Below are positions 1 through 7,367 of a stretch of 64,000 bases of DNA, in pieces (the first letter of the stretch is position 1; every line of letters starts with the position of its first letter). The notes beneath the pieces were generated by a model. That model made no database searches. It had not been told where the DNA came from and saw only the letters and a program-made list of their open reading frames with translations. This DNA is from Leptolyngbya boryana PCC 6306 (GTDB lineage Bacteria > Cyanobacteriota > Cyanobacteriia > Leptolyngbyales > Leptolyngbyaceae), in the NCBI RefSeq assembly GCF_000353285.1, contig NZ_KB731324.1, positions 638,577-702,576 of the forward strand. Reading direction: 5' to 3'. A program made the translations under genes and the position numbers.

Positions 1-149
1 GCGTGAACATTTTGGACATCAAGAATTGGCGAGGTCATAAGAACCGAAATGCGGAAGGATCAATTAGCAACTCTAACATCCTTCGGCATTCGCGGAAGTT
101 TGCAGATGACTTGAGGGCTTGTGGCAGTCCTAAATTGGGTGGGGAGTAG
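1..149 (+). other. Left-edge stretch with short open frame, possible gene remnant
   Basis: Reading frame 3 is open from the window edge to a TAG at 147-149 and would encode about 48 residues ending in RACGSPKLGGE. I do not recognise the peptide. The same DNA contains an imperfect inverted repeat (45-60 with 78-92), so it may be structured non-coding DNA rather than the end of a gene. Without the upstream sequence neither reading can be confirmed. Confidence 0.15.
45..92. repeat. Imperfect inverted repeat near left edge
   Basis: Positions 45-60 and 78-92 are complementary over about 15 bp with one bulged base and one mismatch, around a 17-nt loop. There is no T-run after it, so it is not a clear intrinsic terminator. 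It could be part of a small RNA or a remnant of a repeat. Confidence 0.35.
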
Positions 150-188
150 GGAGTAGGGGGTAATTTTTTCTACTCCCCACTCCCCACT
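139..188. repeat. GGGAGTA-type short tandem repeat forming a long hairpin (copy 1)
   Basis: Degenerate heptamers GGGAGTA run in the left arm (about 140-157) and their complement in the right arm (about 171-188). The arms pair over 18 bp with one mismatch, around a loop containing a T-run. This fits the short tandemly repeated repetitive sequences of cyanobacterial genomes. It lies just downstream of the minus-strand ferredoxin gene and could act as a terminator there. Similar elements occur at about 6574-6645, 25624-25730, 32003-32080 and 57091-57113. Confidence 0.7.
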
Positions 189-233
189 CTTTTAGCCTTT
201 ACAACTCAAACATTGCGCGGTTTGAATTGCCGC

Positions 234-461
234 TTACTGCGGTGTAGATTGCAGATCAGGGCGTTCTTCGGGCAAGATCGCGCCTTCAACCGGACAGACT
301 TGGAGACAGATCCCGCAATCAATACAGGTCGTGAAATCAATCCAGTACCAATCTGTGCCTTTTGTATTTTTGCCAGGCCCTTCATGAATGCAGGCAACTG
401 GACAAGCATCGACGCAATCGGCAACGCCTTCGCAGATATTTGTAACGATCGTATGAGACAC
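234..461 (-). CDS. Two-cluster (8-Cys) ferredoxin
   Basis: A 75-residue ferredoxin, a small soluble electron carrier. It has eight cysteines in two groups: Cys10, 16, 20 and 24 (ending C-P-V-A-C), then Cys46, 49, 52 and 56 in the order CxxCxxCxxxCP. This fits two iron-sulfur clusters, [4Fe-4S] or one 3Fe/4Fe. I chose the GTG at 461, giving (M)SHTIVTN, because cyanobacterial relatives start that way and GAGAGAAG precedes it. An in-frame ATG at 482 would add seven unconserved residues. The gene is monocistronic; a repeat hairpin follows its stop. The redox partner cannot be told from context. Confidence 0.88.
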   Translation of the reverse strand: MSHTIVTNICEGVADCVDACPVACIHEGPGKNTKGTDWYWIDFTTCIDCGICLQVCPVEGAILPEERPDLQSTPQ

Positions 462-864
462 AGTGTTCTTCTCTCTGAGCAAATCGACAGGTAGGACGGT
501 TGTCCCGGATATCTATTCTCGTACACTTGTCACGCTTATGGGGCGAATCTGCATCGGATTCTCAGGCTTAGAAATCATCCGTACTGATAGATTCCGGAAG
601 CTATCAGCGATAATGCAAGAATGTCAGCGATCGGTCAACTGTATGCTTCATCGCATCTTGATAGAAACTGTCTTTCAGATGAATTCAAGATGAACTTGGG
701 TACGTTAGGGTTGACATTGGGACGGTCTGGCACAAACCTCTGGGGAGTGATCGTGCTCCAGCGAGTGGACTGGCTTGATTTAAGTCCGAATCAGGCAGCA
801 AATTGTCCAGTTTGTTAAGCGATCGTATGAAAATTGATGGCGTAGGGTTGGAGAATAACGATTT
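462..864. other. Intergenic region between divergent genes
   Basis: About 400 bp separate the divergent ferredoxin and nucleotidyltransferase genes. Short overlapping frames here lack a convincing start, composition or similarity. A TTGACA at 711-716 could be a -35 box for the plus-strand gene, but I see no good -10 at the expected distance. Promoters for both genes should lie here. Confidence 0.3.
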
Positions 865-2037
865 ATGAAAGCCATGATTCTGGCAGCCGGAAAGGGCACG
901 AGAGTTCGACCGATTACCTATACGACTCCGAAACCCATGATTCCGATCCTGCAAAAGCCTGTAATGGAATTTTTATTGGAGTTGCTCCGGCAACACGGCT
1001 TCGACCAAATCATGGTCAATGTGAGCCACCTTGCCCATGAAATTGAGAATTATTTCCGCGATGGGCAACGCTTCGGCGTCGAGATTGCCTATTCGTTTGA
1101 AGGCAGTATTGTCGATGGTGAATTGATCGGGGAAGCGCTCGGCTCTGCGGGCGGAATGAAGAAGATTCAAGACTTTTCGCCGTTTTTTGATGATACGTTT
1201 GTGGTCTTGTGTGGCGATGCGTTGATTGATCTCGACTTGACTGCGGCAGTGAAGTGGCATCGAGAAAAAGGATCGATCGCAACCATTATCTCCAAGCCTG
1301 TTCCGCGCGAAGAAGTATCGAGCTATGGCGTAGTCGTTACAGATGAATCTGGCAAGATTAAGGCGTTTCAGGAGAAGCCTTCGGTTGAAGAAGCACTGAG
1401 TACGAATATCAATACTGGAATCTATATTTTCGAGCCGGAAATTTTTAACTATATTCCTTCCAATCAGGAATACGACATTGGGGGCGAACTGTTCCCGAAA
1501 CTCGTCGAAATGGATGCGCCGTTCTATGCGCTGCCGATGGAGTTTGAGTGGGTTGATATTGGGAAGGTTCCAGACTACTGGCATGCCATTCGCAGCGTGC
1601 TGCAAGGCGAAGTGAAAAATGTTCCGATTCCGGGCAAGGAAGTTGCACCGGGCGTTTATACGGGTCTGAATGTCTGTGTGAACTGGGACAAAGTGGATAT
1701 TCAAGGTCCCGTTTATATTGGCAGTATGACCTGCATTGAGGACGGGGCAAAGATTGTCGGTCCGGCGATGATTGGACCAAACTGCTGGGTGTGCAGCGGA
1801 GCGACGGTCGATAATAGTGTGATTTTCGATTATTCGCGGTTAGGACCGGGCGTGCGTTTGGTCGATAAATTGGTGTTTGGTCGGTATTGTGTTGATAAGA
1901 CGGGAGCGACGATCGATGTGCAAGCTGCATCGCTCGATTGGCTGATTACGGATGCACGACATCAGTTTCCCAGTCATCCGACCGAGGAGCATCGCGCGAT
2001 CGCGGAACTGCTGAATGTTGGCAAAGGTGCGCTTTGA
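865..2037 (+). CDS. NDP-sugar pyrophosphorylase-like nucleotidyltransferase
   Basis: A 390-residue cytosolic protein that should join a sugar 1-phosphate to a nucleotide, giving an NDP-sugar for polysaccharide or glycolipid synthesis. Residues 1-235 are a nucleotidyltransferase domain starting MKAMILAAGKGTRVRP, with PKPMIPILQKPV for substrate binding and a metal-binding CGDALIDLD. Residues about 255-345 show the hexapeptide pattern of a left-handed beta-helix (VYIGSMTCIEDGAKIVGPAMIGPNC), followed by a short tail. The layout resembles GlmU/ManC/RfbA relatives, so the exact sugar is uncertain; mannose-1-phosphate guanylyltransferase and glucose-1-phosphate enzymes are both possible. GGAG lies 11 nt before the ATG. 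It stands alone in the window. Confidence 0.88.
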   Translation: MKAMILAAGKGTRVRPITYTTPKPMIPILQKPVMEFLLELLRQHGFDQIMVNVSHLAHEIENYFRDGQRFGVEIAYSFEGSIVDGELIGEALGSAGGMKKIQDFSPFFDDTFVVLCGDALIDLDLTAAVKWHREKGSIATIISKPVPREEVSSYGVVVTDESGKIKAFQEKPSVEEALSTNINTGIYIFEPEIFNYIPSNQEYDIGGELFPKLVEMDAPFYALPMEFEWVDIGKVPDYWHAIRSVLQGEVKNVPIPGKEVAPGVYTGLNVCVNWDKVDIQGPVYIGSMTCIEDGAKIVGPAMIGPNCWVCSGATVDNSVIFDYSRLGPGVRLVDKLVFGRYCVDKTGATIDVQAASLDWLITDARHQFPSHPTEEHRAIAELLNVGKGAL

Positions 2038-2225
2038 TCCTTGGTTGATCATTGAAAACCTTGCACGGCTCAATGCTGAAATTTAAGTCACAATGGCTGA
2101 TGTTGAATAATTTTCTCAGGTCACAAATTTGATTCTCCTGCTTCTCTCTGAAATTTGGAAGCTCGGAAGATCTGCGAAAATGTGTAACCGAAAAAAAATA
2201 TTCAGCATCAGTTTCAGCATTTTTG

Positions 2226-3020
2226 ATGACTATGATGCAGTTGCGTGAGAAAGTCGCTTTCTATTTAGAAGATATTGAGACACCTTTAGGGCGAGCCGTC
2301 ACGCTTTTTATTACAGCACTTGTTTTAGTCTCTTCGGGCATTTTCGTCGCTCAGACTTATTCAATTCCGAGCGAAATTCGAGAAGCACTTTCGGAAATTG
2401 AGAACATAATTCTTGCGATCTTTGTGATTGAATACGGCTTAAGAATATGGTGTGCAGAAAAGAAATTAGAATTTATATTTAGTCTTTATTCAATAATTGA
2501 TTTATTGTCGATCGCTCCTTTCTTGATCGGCGCAAATGCAGGTTATTTAAGACTATTTCGCTGGTTCCGAATCTTGAGACTGATTCGGTTTATTCAAGGG
2601 AAAACAATTTTCGGTTATGTCAGCAGTGAAGACAGCGCAATTTACACGCGAATTCTATTTACTGTTTTCTCAATTATTTTTGTTTATTCTGGCTTAATTT
2701 ACCAAGTCGAACACACCTTAAATCCGCAGTTTTCAACTTTCCTGAATGCAGTTTATTTTTCAATCTCGACTATCTCAACTGCAGGACTGGGCGATATTAC
2801 ACCTGTTTCTCAAACTGGGCGGCTTCTCACGATTTCGATGATTCTCACAGGGCTAATTTTAGTGCCTTGGCAGCTTGGGGAGTTGATCAAACGCCTCGTC
2901 AAAACAACGAATCAAATTGAAACAGTTTGCTCAAAGTGTGGGTTAGCGTCTCACGATTCTGATGCAAATTTCTGCAAAAAATGTGGGACTCAATTACAGC
3001 ATAGTCAACGTGCAGAGTAA
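2226..3020 (+). CDS. Voltage-gated-type ion channel with C-terminal zinc ribbon
   Basis: A 264-residue membrane protein with six hydrophobic segments. S4 carries arginines about every third residue ([14 protein letters not shown]), as in a voltage sensor. The pore loop reads [10 protein letters not shown] where potassium channels have T-V-G-Y/F-G-D, so the fold is clear but the selectivity less so. The last 30 residues hold CSKCG and FCKKCG, a CxxC-x(n)-CxxC zinc ribbon on the cytosolic side after S6. The track-style TTG at 2223 is less likely than the ATG at 2226; ATGs at 2232 and 2235 are further options. The 3' end overlaps the convergent cobS gene by 27 bp. Confidence 0.85.
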   Translation: MTMMQLREKVAFYLEDIETPLGRAVTLFITALVLVSSGIFVAQTYSIPSEIREALSEIENIILAIFVIEYGLRIWCAEKKLEFIFSLYSIIDLLSIAPFLIGANAGYLRLFRWFRILRLIRFIQGKTIFGYVSSEDSAIYTRILFTVFSIIFVYSGLIYQVEHTLNPQFSTFLNAVYFSISTISTAGLGDITPVSQTGRLLTISMILTGLILVPWQLGELIKRLVKTTNQIETVCSKCGLASHDSDANFCKKCGTQLQHSQRAE

Positions 3021-3716
3021 TAGAGCCTCTGTCCATTCGACGATCGCTCCATATGTATCTCCGGTCTGACCGCCTAATTTCCGATTGAGCAAAGCTCCGA
3101 CTGCAACAGCGATCGCGCTACCGATCACCATGCCCGGACGCACCATCAAGCTGAATCCCATCAAAATCAGCAACGTCGGAACCGCTTCCCAAATTGACTC
3201 AATCGCTTCTTTATGAAATGCACCTTTTCCAGTGGGTTTGAGATAGGGATATTTCGCGATCGCGACCAACTGTCCCCAACGTCCCCAGCCTGCAACCGCC
3301 ATTAAAATCCAAACTCGACCCGTTGCAATTTCGCTCAATGCCACAGTTTTGAGCAATAACAAAATCACAGCAGTCATCGCACCAAACGCGCCCGTAGCGC
3401 TATCTGCCATCACTTCTAAACGGCGCTCAGGATTCATCACGGCGAGTCCGTCGGCAGTATCCATTGCGCCATCGAGATGCAATCCGCCTGTAATCGCCAC
3501 CCAAGCTGCAACATCGATCGCGCTGCGGGTCAATACCGGCATCCCGAGCCAAGCCAAACCCCAATCTAAACCGCCGATCAATCCACCAATTGTCAATCCG
3601 ACCAAAGGCGAGAATCTTGCAATCCCCCGAAACTCTAAGTTGGCAGAGACTGGAAGCGGCAAACATGTATAAAAGGTAAGCGCTGCAAGGCATTGACTTA
3701 ATACTTTCGTAAACAT
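2994..3716 (-). CDS. cobS: Adenosylcobinamide-GDP ribazoletransferase (cobalamin synthase)
   Basis: A 240-residue integral membrane enzyme that joins adenosylcobinamide-GDP to alpha-ribazole in the last steps of cobalamin assembly. The family signature [16 protein letters not shown] is present, followed by DSATGAFG. Several hydrophobic segments follow and length is normal (about 240-260). It is divergent from the gene at 3896, and its 3' end overlaps the channel gene by 27 bp. No other cob gene is in the window, and I see no cobalamin riboswitch in the 180 bp upstream. Confidence 0.93.
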   Translation of the reverse strand: MFTKVLSQCLAALTFYTCLPLPVSANLEFRGIARFSPLVGLTIGGLIGGLDWGLAWLGMPVLTRSAIDVAAWVAITGGLHLDGAMDTADGLAVMNPERRLEVMADSATGAFGAMTAVILLLLKTVALSEIATGRVWILMAVAGWGRWGQLVAIAKYPYLKPTGKGAFHKEAIESIWEAVPTLLILMGFSLMVRPGMVIGSAIAVAVGALLNRKLGGQTGDTYGAIVEWTEALLLCTLTML

Positions 3717-3895
3717 TGTTCAGAATTAATTTACATAACGTAAACTTCTAATACCTTCTGGCAGGATCGCATTTGCGATTTACAGCCATAATTGCTTTAG
3801 GAAGCATCTAACTGAAGTTACAGATCGAGCCTGGTTTCATTTGCCTGATTTGGTTTGTTGAGTGCGACCCAACCCCCATCGACTATGTTGCTGTC

Positions 3896-4351
3896 ATGAG
3901 TCACGATTCACTTTCCCGCCCATCTCGAATTCCCGCTCCCTGTATTATCGATGACGGCACGATCGTCGATAAGCAAGATATGCAACGGGTGTTGACTGAT
4001 CTTAATCGGGTTCGCTACATCCACATTCAAGACGGCAAAACCAGAAGCGAAGGAGAAGGCTGTGTCCTAGAAGTTTTTGCCGATCCGCATCGCGCGACCA
4101 TGGTTGCGAATCATGCGCTATATCTCAATGTCCATAGTTTTGACTATTTGCAATTGAGCAAGCTTGAAGCGGACTCCTATTTTGATTTAATTCAAGACGA
4201 TCGCCAACTGCGCTTAATTCCTTTGTCGAATCCGATGCAGGAGCAATCGAATCGCGGCATTAATGTGGCAGAACTTGAGGCAATGGTTGCTGAAGTATTG
4301 TCTGCTAGCCTAGATGTGCAGATTGACGACGAAGAAAATTTTTCGCTTTAG
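3896..4351 (+). CDS. Conserved hypothetical protein, first gene of a three-gene operon
   Basis: A 151-residue soluble protein with no signal peptide or membrane segment. It is acidic at the C-terminus (ends DVQIDDEENFSL). I do not recognise a named domain, though the style (RYIHIQDGKTRSEGEG, then a run of mixed alpha/beta) fits a small cyanobacterial conserved family. Only 3 bp separate its stop from the Zn/Mn-binding protein gene, so the two are almost surely co-transcribed. That hints at a link with metal homeostasis, but no metal motif is visible. Confidence 0.75.
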   Translation: MSHDSLSRPSRIPAPCIIDDGTIVDKQDMQRVLTDLNRVRYIHIQDGKTRSEGEGCVLEVFADPHRATMVANHALYLNVHSFDYLQLSKLEADSYFDLIQDDRQLRLIPLSNPMQEQSNRGINVAELEAMVAEVLSASLDVQIDDEENFSL

Positions 4352-4354
4352 TGT

Positions 4355-5299
4355 ATGAGAACTTCCGGTCGGCGGCAGTTTAACGCCTTGTTGGTAAGCA
4401 GTCTTGTAGCAACGTGGCTACATGGGTGTGGTCAATCAGAACGTCCCGCAAATCAAAAACCGCGCGTCGTTTCGACGAGTACAATTTTGACGGATTTGGC
4501 AACAGCGATCGCAACTGAAGCGATTGAGGTCATCGGCATTCTCAAACCCGGAGCCGATCCCCATACGTATGAGCCTGTTCCGGCTGACACCGCAGCAATG
4601 GAGAAGGCGGACTTAATTCTCTACAACGGGTATAACTTAGAGCCGGGCCTAATTCGTTTGATGAAGGCGGCAGGTGCCAATGTCAAACAAGTTGCGATCG
4701 GGGAAGTTGTGCCGCCGTTGCAACTCGAAAAAGAAGGTCAGAAAGTTCCAGATCCCCATGTGTGGGGAGACGTTCAGAATGTGGCAAAAATGGCTGCTGC
4801 AATTCGAGATGCGTTGATTCCACTGGCGCAGAACGATCGAGACAAAATCACTCAAAATGCCGATCGCTTAATTGCTGATCTGAATCGATTAGATACTTGG
4901 ATCAAGCAGCAGGTGCAAACCATTCCGGCGCAGAGTCGGCGGTTGGTGACGACGCATGATGCGTTTCAGTATTATGGCAAAGCTTACAACTTAACGATCA
5001 TGGGCACTTTAATCGGCATCAGTACCGAAGAACAGCCGAGCGCGCAAACTGTGCAAAAACTGGTGCAGGTGATTAAGTCTGCTCGTGTTCCTGCCATTTT
5101 TGCAGAAACTACGATTAATCCTGCCTTGATTCAAACAGTGGCACAAGAAGCGGGCGTGAAACTGGCTCCAAACCAGTTGTATTCTGACTCAATTGGAGCG
5201 CGGGGTAGTGAGGGCGAGACTTATATCAAAATGATGGCAGCGAATACAACGACGATCGTTGAAGCACTGGGCGGGAAAATCACGCCGTTTAAACCATGA
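4355..5299 (+). CDS. Zinc/manganese ABC transporter substrate-binding lipoprotein
   Basis: A 314-residue cluster A-I solute-binding protein (ZnuA/TroA/MntC family) that would capture Zn(II) or Mn(II) outside the membrane. The N-terminus is a lipoprotein signal with lipobox LHGC (Cys25). Likely metal ligands are His70 (GADPHTYEP), His135 (PDPHVWGD), His201 (THDAFQYY) and Asp278 (YSDSIG). Three His plus Asp is the TroA/zinc-type set; Mn-selective MntC/PsaA have Glu in place of the third His. The charged loop is short. No matching ABC ATPase or permease is in the window. It overlaps the next small gene by ATGA. Confidence 0.9.
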   Translation: MRTSGRRQFNALLVSSLVATWLHGCGQSERPANQKPRVVSTSTILTDLATAIATEAIEVIGILKPGADPHTYEPVPADTAAMEKADLILYNGYNLEPGLIRLMKAAGANVKQVAIGEVVPPLQLEKEGQKVPDPHVWGDVQNVAKMAAAIRDALIPLAQNDRDKITQNADRLIADLNRLDTWIKQQVQTIPAQSRRLVTTHDAFQYYGKAYNLTIMGTLIGISTEEQPSAQTVQKLVQVIKSARVPAIFAETTINPALIQTVAQEAGVKLAPNQLYSDSIGARGSEGETYIKMMAANTTTIVEALGGKITPFKP

Positions 5300-5418
5300 A
5301 TGATGAAATCGTTTCGTTTCTGATTGGTGCGGGTGTTCTGATTCTGTATCTTATCTTTTCTGCTTGGACAGAAATGGGGACAAAAAATCCTTGGAAAAAA
5401 GATCAATCTGACAAGTAG
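5296..5418 (+). CDS. Small membrane protein (40 residues) coupled to the metal-binding lipoprotein gene
   Basis: The ATG at 5296 overlaps the stop of the preceding gene as ATGA, which points to translational coupling. The 40-residue product has one strong hydrophobic helix (about residues 6-23: VSFLIGAGVLILYLIF) then a hydrophilic, Lys-rich tail ending WKKDQSDK. It is too short for most gene callers. The pattern, one helix, coupled start, charged tail, is that of a real single-pass microprotein. Function unknown; a role beside metal uptake is only inferred from position. Confidence 0.6.
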   Translation: MNDEIVSFLIGAGVLILYLIFSAWTEMGTKNPWKKDQSDK

Positions 5419-5468
5419 TTGATGGTCTTGCGATATGATACTTTGCGCTACTCCTTTAAACGCGCACT

Positions 5469-6548
5469 ATGACACAGCACTATCGCATCACGCTTCTACC
5501 CGGTGATGGCATCGGCCCTGAGATTATGGCAGTTGCCGTTCGGGTCTTAAAAACGATCTCTGAAAAATTTGATCTCAGCTTTGAGTTTCAAGAGGCACTG
5601 ATTGGTGGAGCAGCGATCGATGCGACTGGAGAACCTTTACCCGCTGCAACTCTAGAAACTTGTAAGAAAAGTGATGCGGTTTTACTCGCTGCGATCGGGG
5701 GCTACAAGTGGGATACTTTACCCCGCCATTTACGCCCTGAAACTGGATTATTAGGATTACGATCGGGCTTACACCTTTTCGCAAATCTACGTCCTGCCAC
5801 GATTTTGCCGCAATTGATTGATGCTTCTACTTTGAAGCGGGAAATCGTTGAAGGCGTTGACATTATGGTTGTGCGCGAATTAACGGGCGGAATTTACTTT
5901 GGTCAACCTAGAGGTATTTTCACAACGGAGACGGGTGAGAAACGAGGCGTGAATACGATGGCGTATACCGAATCGGAAATCGATCGCATTGGTCGAGTGG
6001 CGTTTGAAACGGCGCAAAAGCGATCGAAGCGGTTATGTTCAGTCGATAAAGCAAATGTCTTGGAAGTGTCGCAACTTTGGCGCGATCGCATGACTGCTCT
6101 AGCGATTGAATATCCCGATGTTGAACTGTCGCATTTGTATGTTGACAATGCTGCGATGCAGTTAGTTCGCGCGCCAAAGCAGTTTGATACGATTGTTACT
6201 AGCAATTTATTTGGCGATATTCTCTCTGATGCCGCAGCAATGCTGACGGGCAGTATCGGAATGTTGCCTTCTGCAAGTTTAGGAGCTTCAGCACCAGGGG
6301 TTTATGAGCCTGTGCATGGTTCTGCGCCTGACATTGCTGGACAGGATAAAGCGAACCCACTCGCTCAAGTTTTGAGTGCTGCAATGATGTTGCGCTATAG
6401 CTTTAATCAACCGGATGCGGCAACTCATATTGAGCAAGCTGTGCTGAAGGTGCTAGACCAAGGCTATCGGACTGGCGACATTATGTCTGAAGGAAATACG
6501 CTGGTGGGATGTCAGGCGATCGGGGATGCGCTGGTAGCTGCGCTGTAG
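5469..6548 (+). CDS. leuB: 3-isopropylmalate dehydrogenase
   Basis: A 359-residue NAD-dependent dehydrogenase that oxidises and decarboxylates 3-isopropylmalate in leucine synthesis. The start [13 protein letters not shown] is typical, [21 protein letters not shown] forms the substrate loop, [15 protein letters not shown] carries the active-site Tyr, and [20 protein letters not shown] binds metal. [12 protein letters not shown] is the NAD-site motif. Length is normal. It lies 50 bp after the microprotein gene and is followed by a repeat hairpin that separates it from the convergent lipM-like gene. Confidence 0.96.
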   Translation: MTQHYRITLLPGDGIGPEIMAVAVRVLKTISEKFDLSFEFQEALIGGAAIDATGEPLPAATLETCKKSDAVLLAAIGGYKWDTLPRHLRPETGLLGLRSGLHLFANLRPATILPQLIDASTLKREIVEGVDIMVVRELTGGIYFGQPRGIFTTETGEKRGVNTMAYTESEIDRIGRVAFETAQKRSKRLCSVDKANVLEVSQLWRDRMTALAIEYPDVELSHLYVDNAAMQLVRAPKQFDTIVTSNLFGDILSDAAAMLTGSIGMLPSASLGASAPGVYEPVHGSAPDIAGQDKANPLAQVLSAAMMLRYSFNQPDAATHIEQAVLKVLDQGYRTGDIMSEGNTLVGCQAIGDALVAAL

Positions 6549-6573
6549 TCTGTAGTAAGTTACTGCGATCTGA

Positions 6574-6645
6574 TAGGAAGTAGGGAAATAGGGAGTAGGG
6601 AGATAGGAAGCAATCTGAGCTAAGTTCTCCCCATTCCCCCACTCT
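6574..6645. repeat. GGGAGTA-type short tandem repeat hairpin (copy 2)
   Basis: The left part contains GGAAGTAGGGAAATAGGG and further AGTAGGGAG heptamers; the right part has the complement CTCCCCATTCCCCCACTC. The arms pair imperfectly across a 20-nt loop. The element sits between the convergent leuB and lipM-like genes, where it could end transcription from both sides. Confidence 0.6.
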
Positions 6646-6651
6646 GGCTTC

Positions 6652-7356
6652 TCACGTCGTCAGGATCTCAGACCATTCGGAATCGGTAAGAGGTTGCACT
6701 ACAAAATCGATGTTGAAGTGTTCTCTTGCAGCTTTACTTAGCGTATTTATCAGAGTTTCGATCGTCATTTCCACATCAATCACATCAATCTCTTGTTCAA
6801 ACACTTGAGCAAACAATTTTGCATCCGGTTTAATCCGCATTGAGCCATGCTGCAAGATCGTGTTATCTCTTCTCAGTTGAGCGCTACCAATCAATTTCAC
6901 GCCATTTTTAGTTACTAGATCGGCTCCAGTCGCAGTGCCAAAGCAATTTGGATTGTGAATGTAGCCGCGCCCTGCTTCGCCGTACTGGAGTTCAATTCCT
7001 AGCTGCTTCCATCCTTGGATCAAAAACTCACAAATCGCTTGATATGCCTGCATTCGATTGCTGCCGAGTCCAGACGTAATCACGGCATAAGTTAGATCTC
7101 CCTGATGTAAAACGGCTCTGCCTCCACTAGGACGACGAACTAGCTCGATCGCTTGTCCTTGCCAAGTTAAAGACTTCCAAAATTCAGGAAATTGACGCTG
7201 ATGATAGCCTAAGGAAATCGCAGCAGGCGACCAAGTATAGAAGCGTAGAGTTGGTGGATGATGGTGCGTTCGATGTTGTTCGAGTAACCAGGTATCGATC
7301 GCCATTTGCACTTGTCCCGAAGCCTCGATGCAAGGAATGAGCCGCCATTTATCCAC
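6652..7356 (-). CDS. Lipoate/octanoate protein ligase or transferase (LipM-like)
   Basis: A 234-residue enzyme of the BPL/LplA/LipB fold that should attach an octanoyl or lipoyl group to lipoyl domains. RRPSGGRAVLH (74-84) is the conserved ligand-binding motif. KLIGSAQ with Lys154 follows, and Cys138 in NPNCFG lies where LipM-type octanoyltransferases have their catalytic cysteine, so I favour transfer over ATP-dependent ligation. The start is a GTG with AGAGG five bases before it. It follows treY by 11 bp in the same operon, which has no obvious metabolic link. Confidence 0.8.
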   Translation of the reverse strand: MDKWRLIPCIEASGQVQMAIDTWLLEQHRTHHHPPTLRFYTWSPAAISLGYHQRQFPEFWKSLTWQGQAIELVRRPSGGRAVLHQGDLTYAVITSGLGSNRMQAYQAICEFLIQGWKQLGIELQYGEAGRGYIHNPNCFGTATGADLVTKNGVKLIGSAQLRRDNTILQHGSMRIKPDAKLFAQVFEQEIDVIDVEMTIETLINTLSKAAREHFNIDFVVQPLTDSEWSEILTT

Positions 7357-7367
7357 ACCAACCTCTT

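Noticed and set aside
139-188. Repeat arms considered as a CRISPR array
   Set aside because: Heptamers without regular spacers and with palindromic arms; no cas genes nearby.
463-818. Two overlapping short plus-strand frames in the spacer before 865
   Set aside because: No ribosome site, no conserved composition and no similarity that I can recognise; likely chance.
973-1704. Long minus-strand frame of 243 residues inside the nucleotidyltransferase gene
   Set aside because: It is a shadow of a well-recognised gene on the other strand, without any family resemblance or ribosome site.
1445-1930. 161-residue minus-strand frame
   Set aside because: Opposite strand of the nucleotidyltransferase gene; Ser/Arg-rich, low-complexity composition typical of shadow frames.
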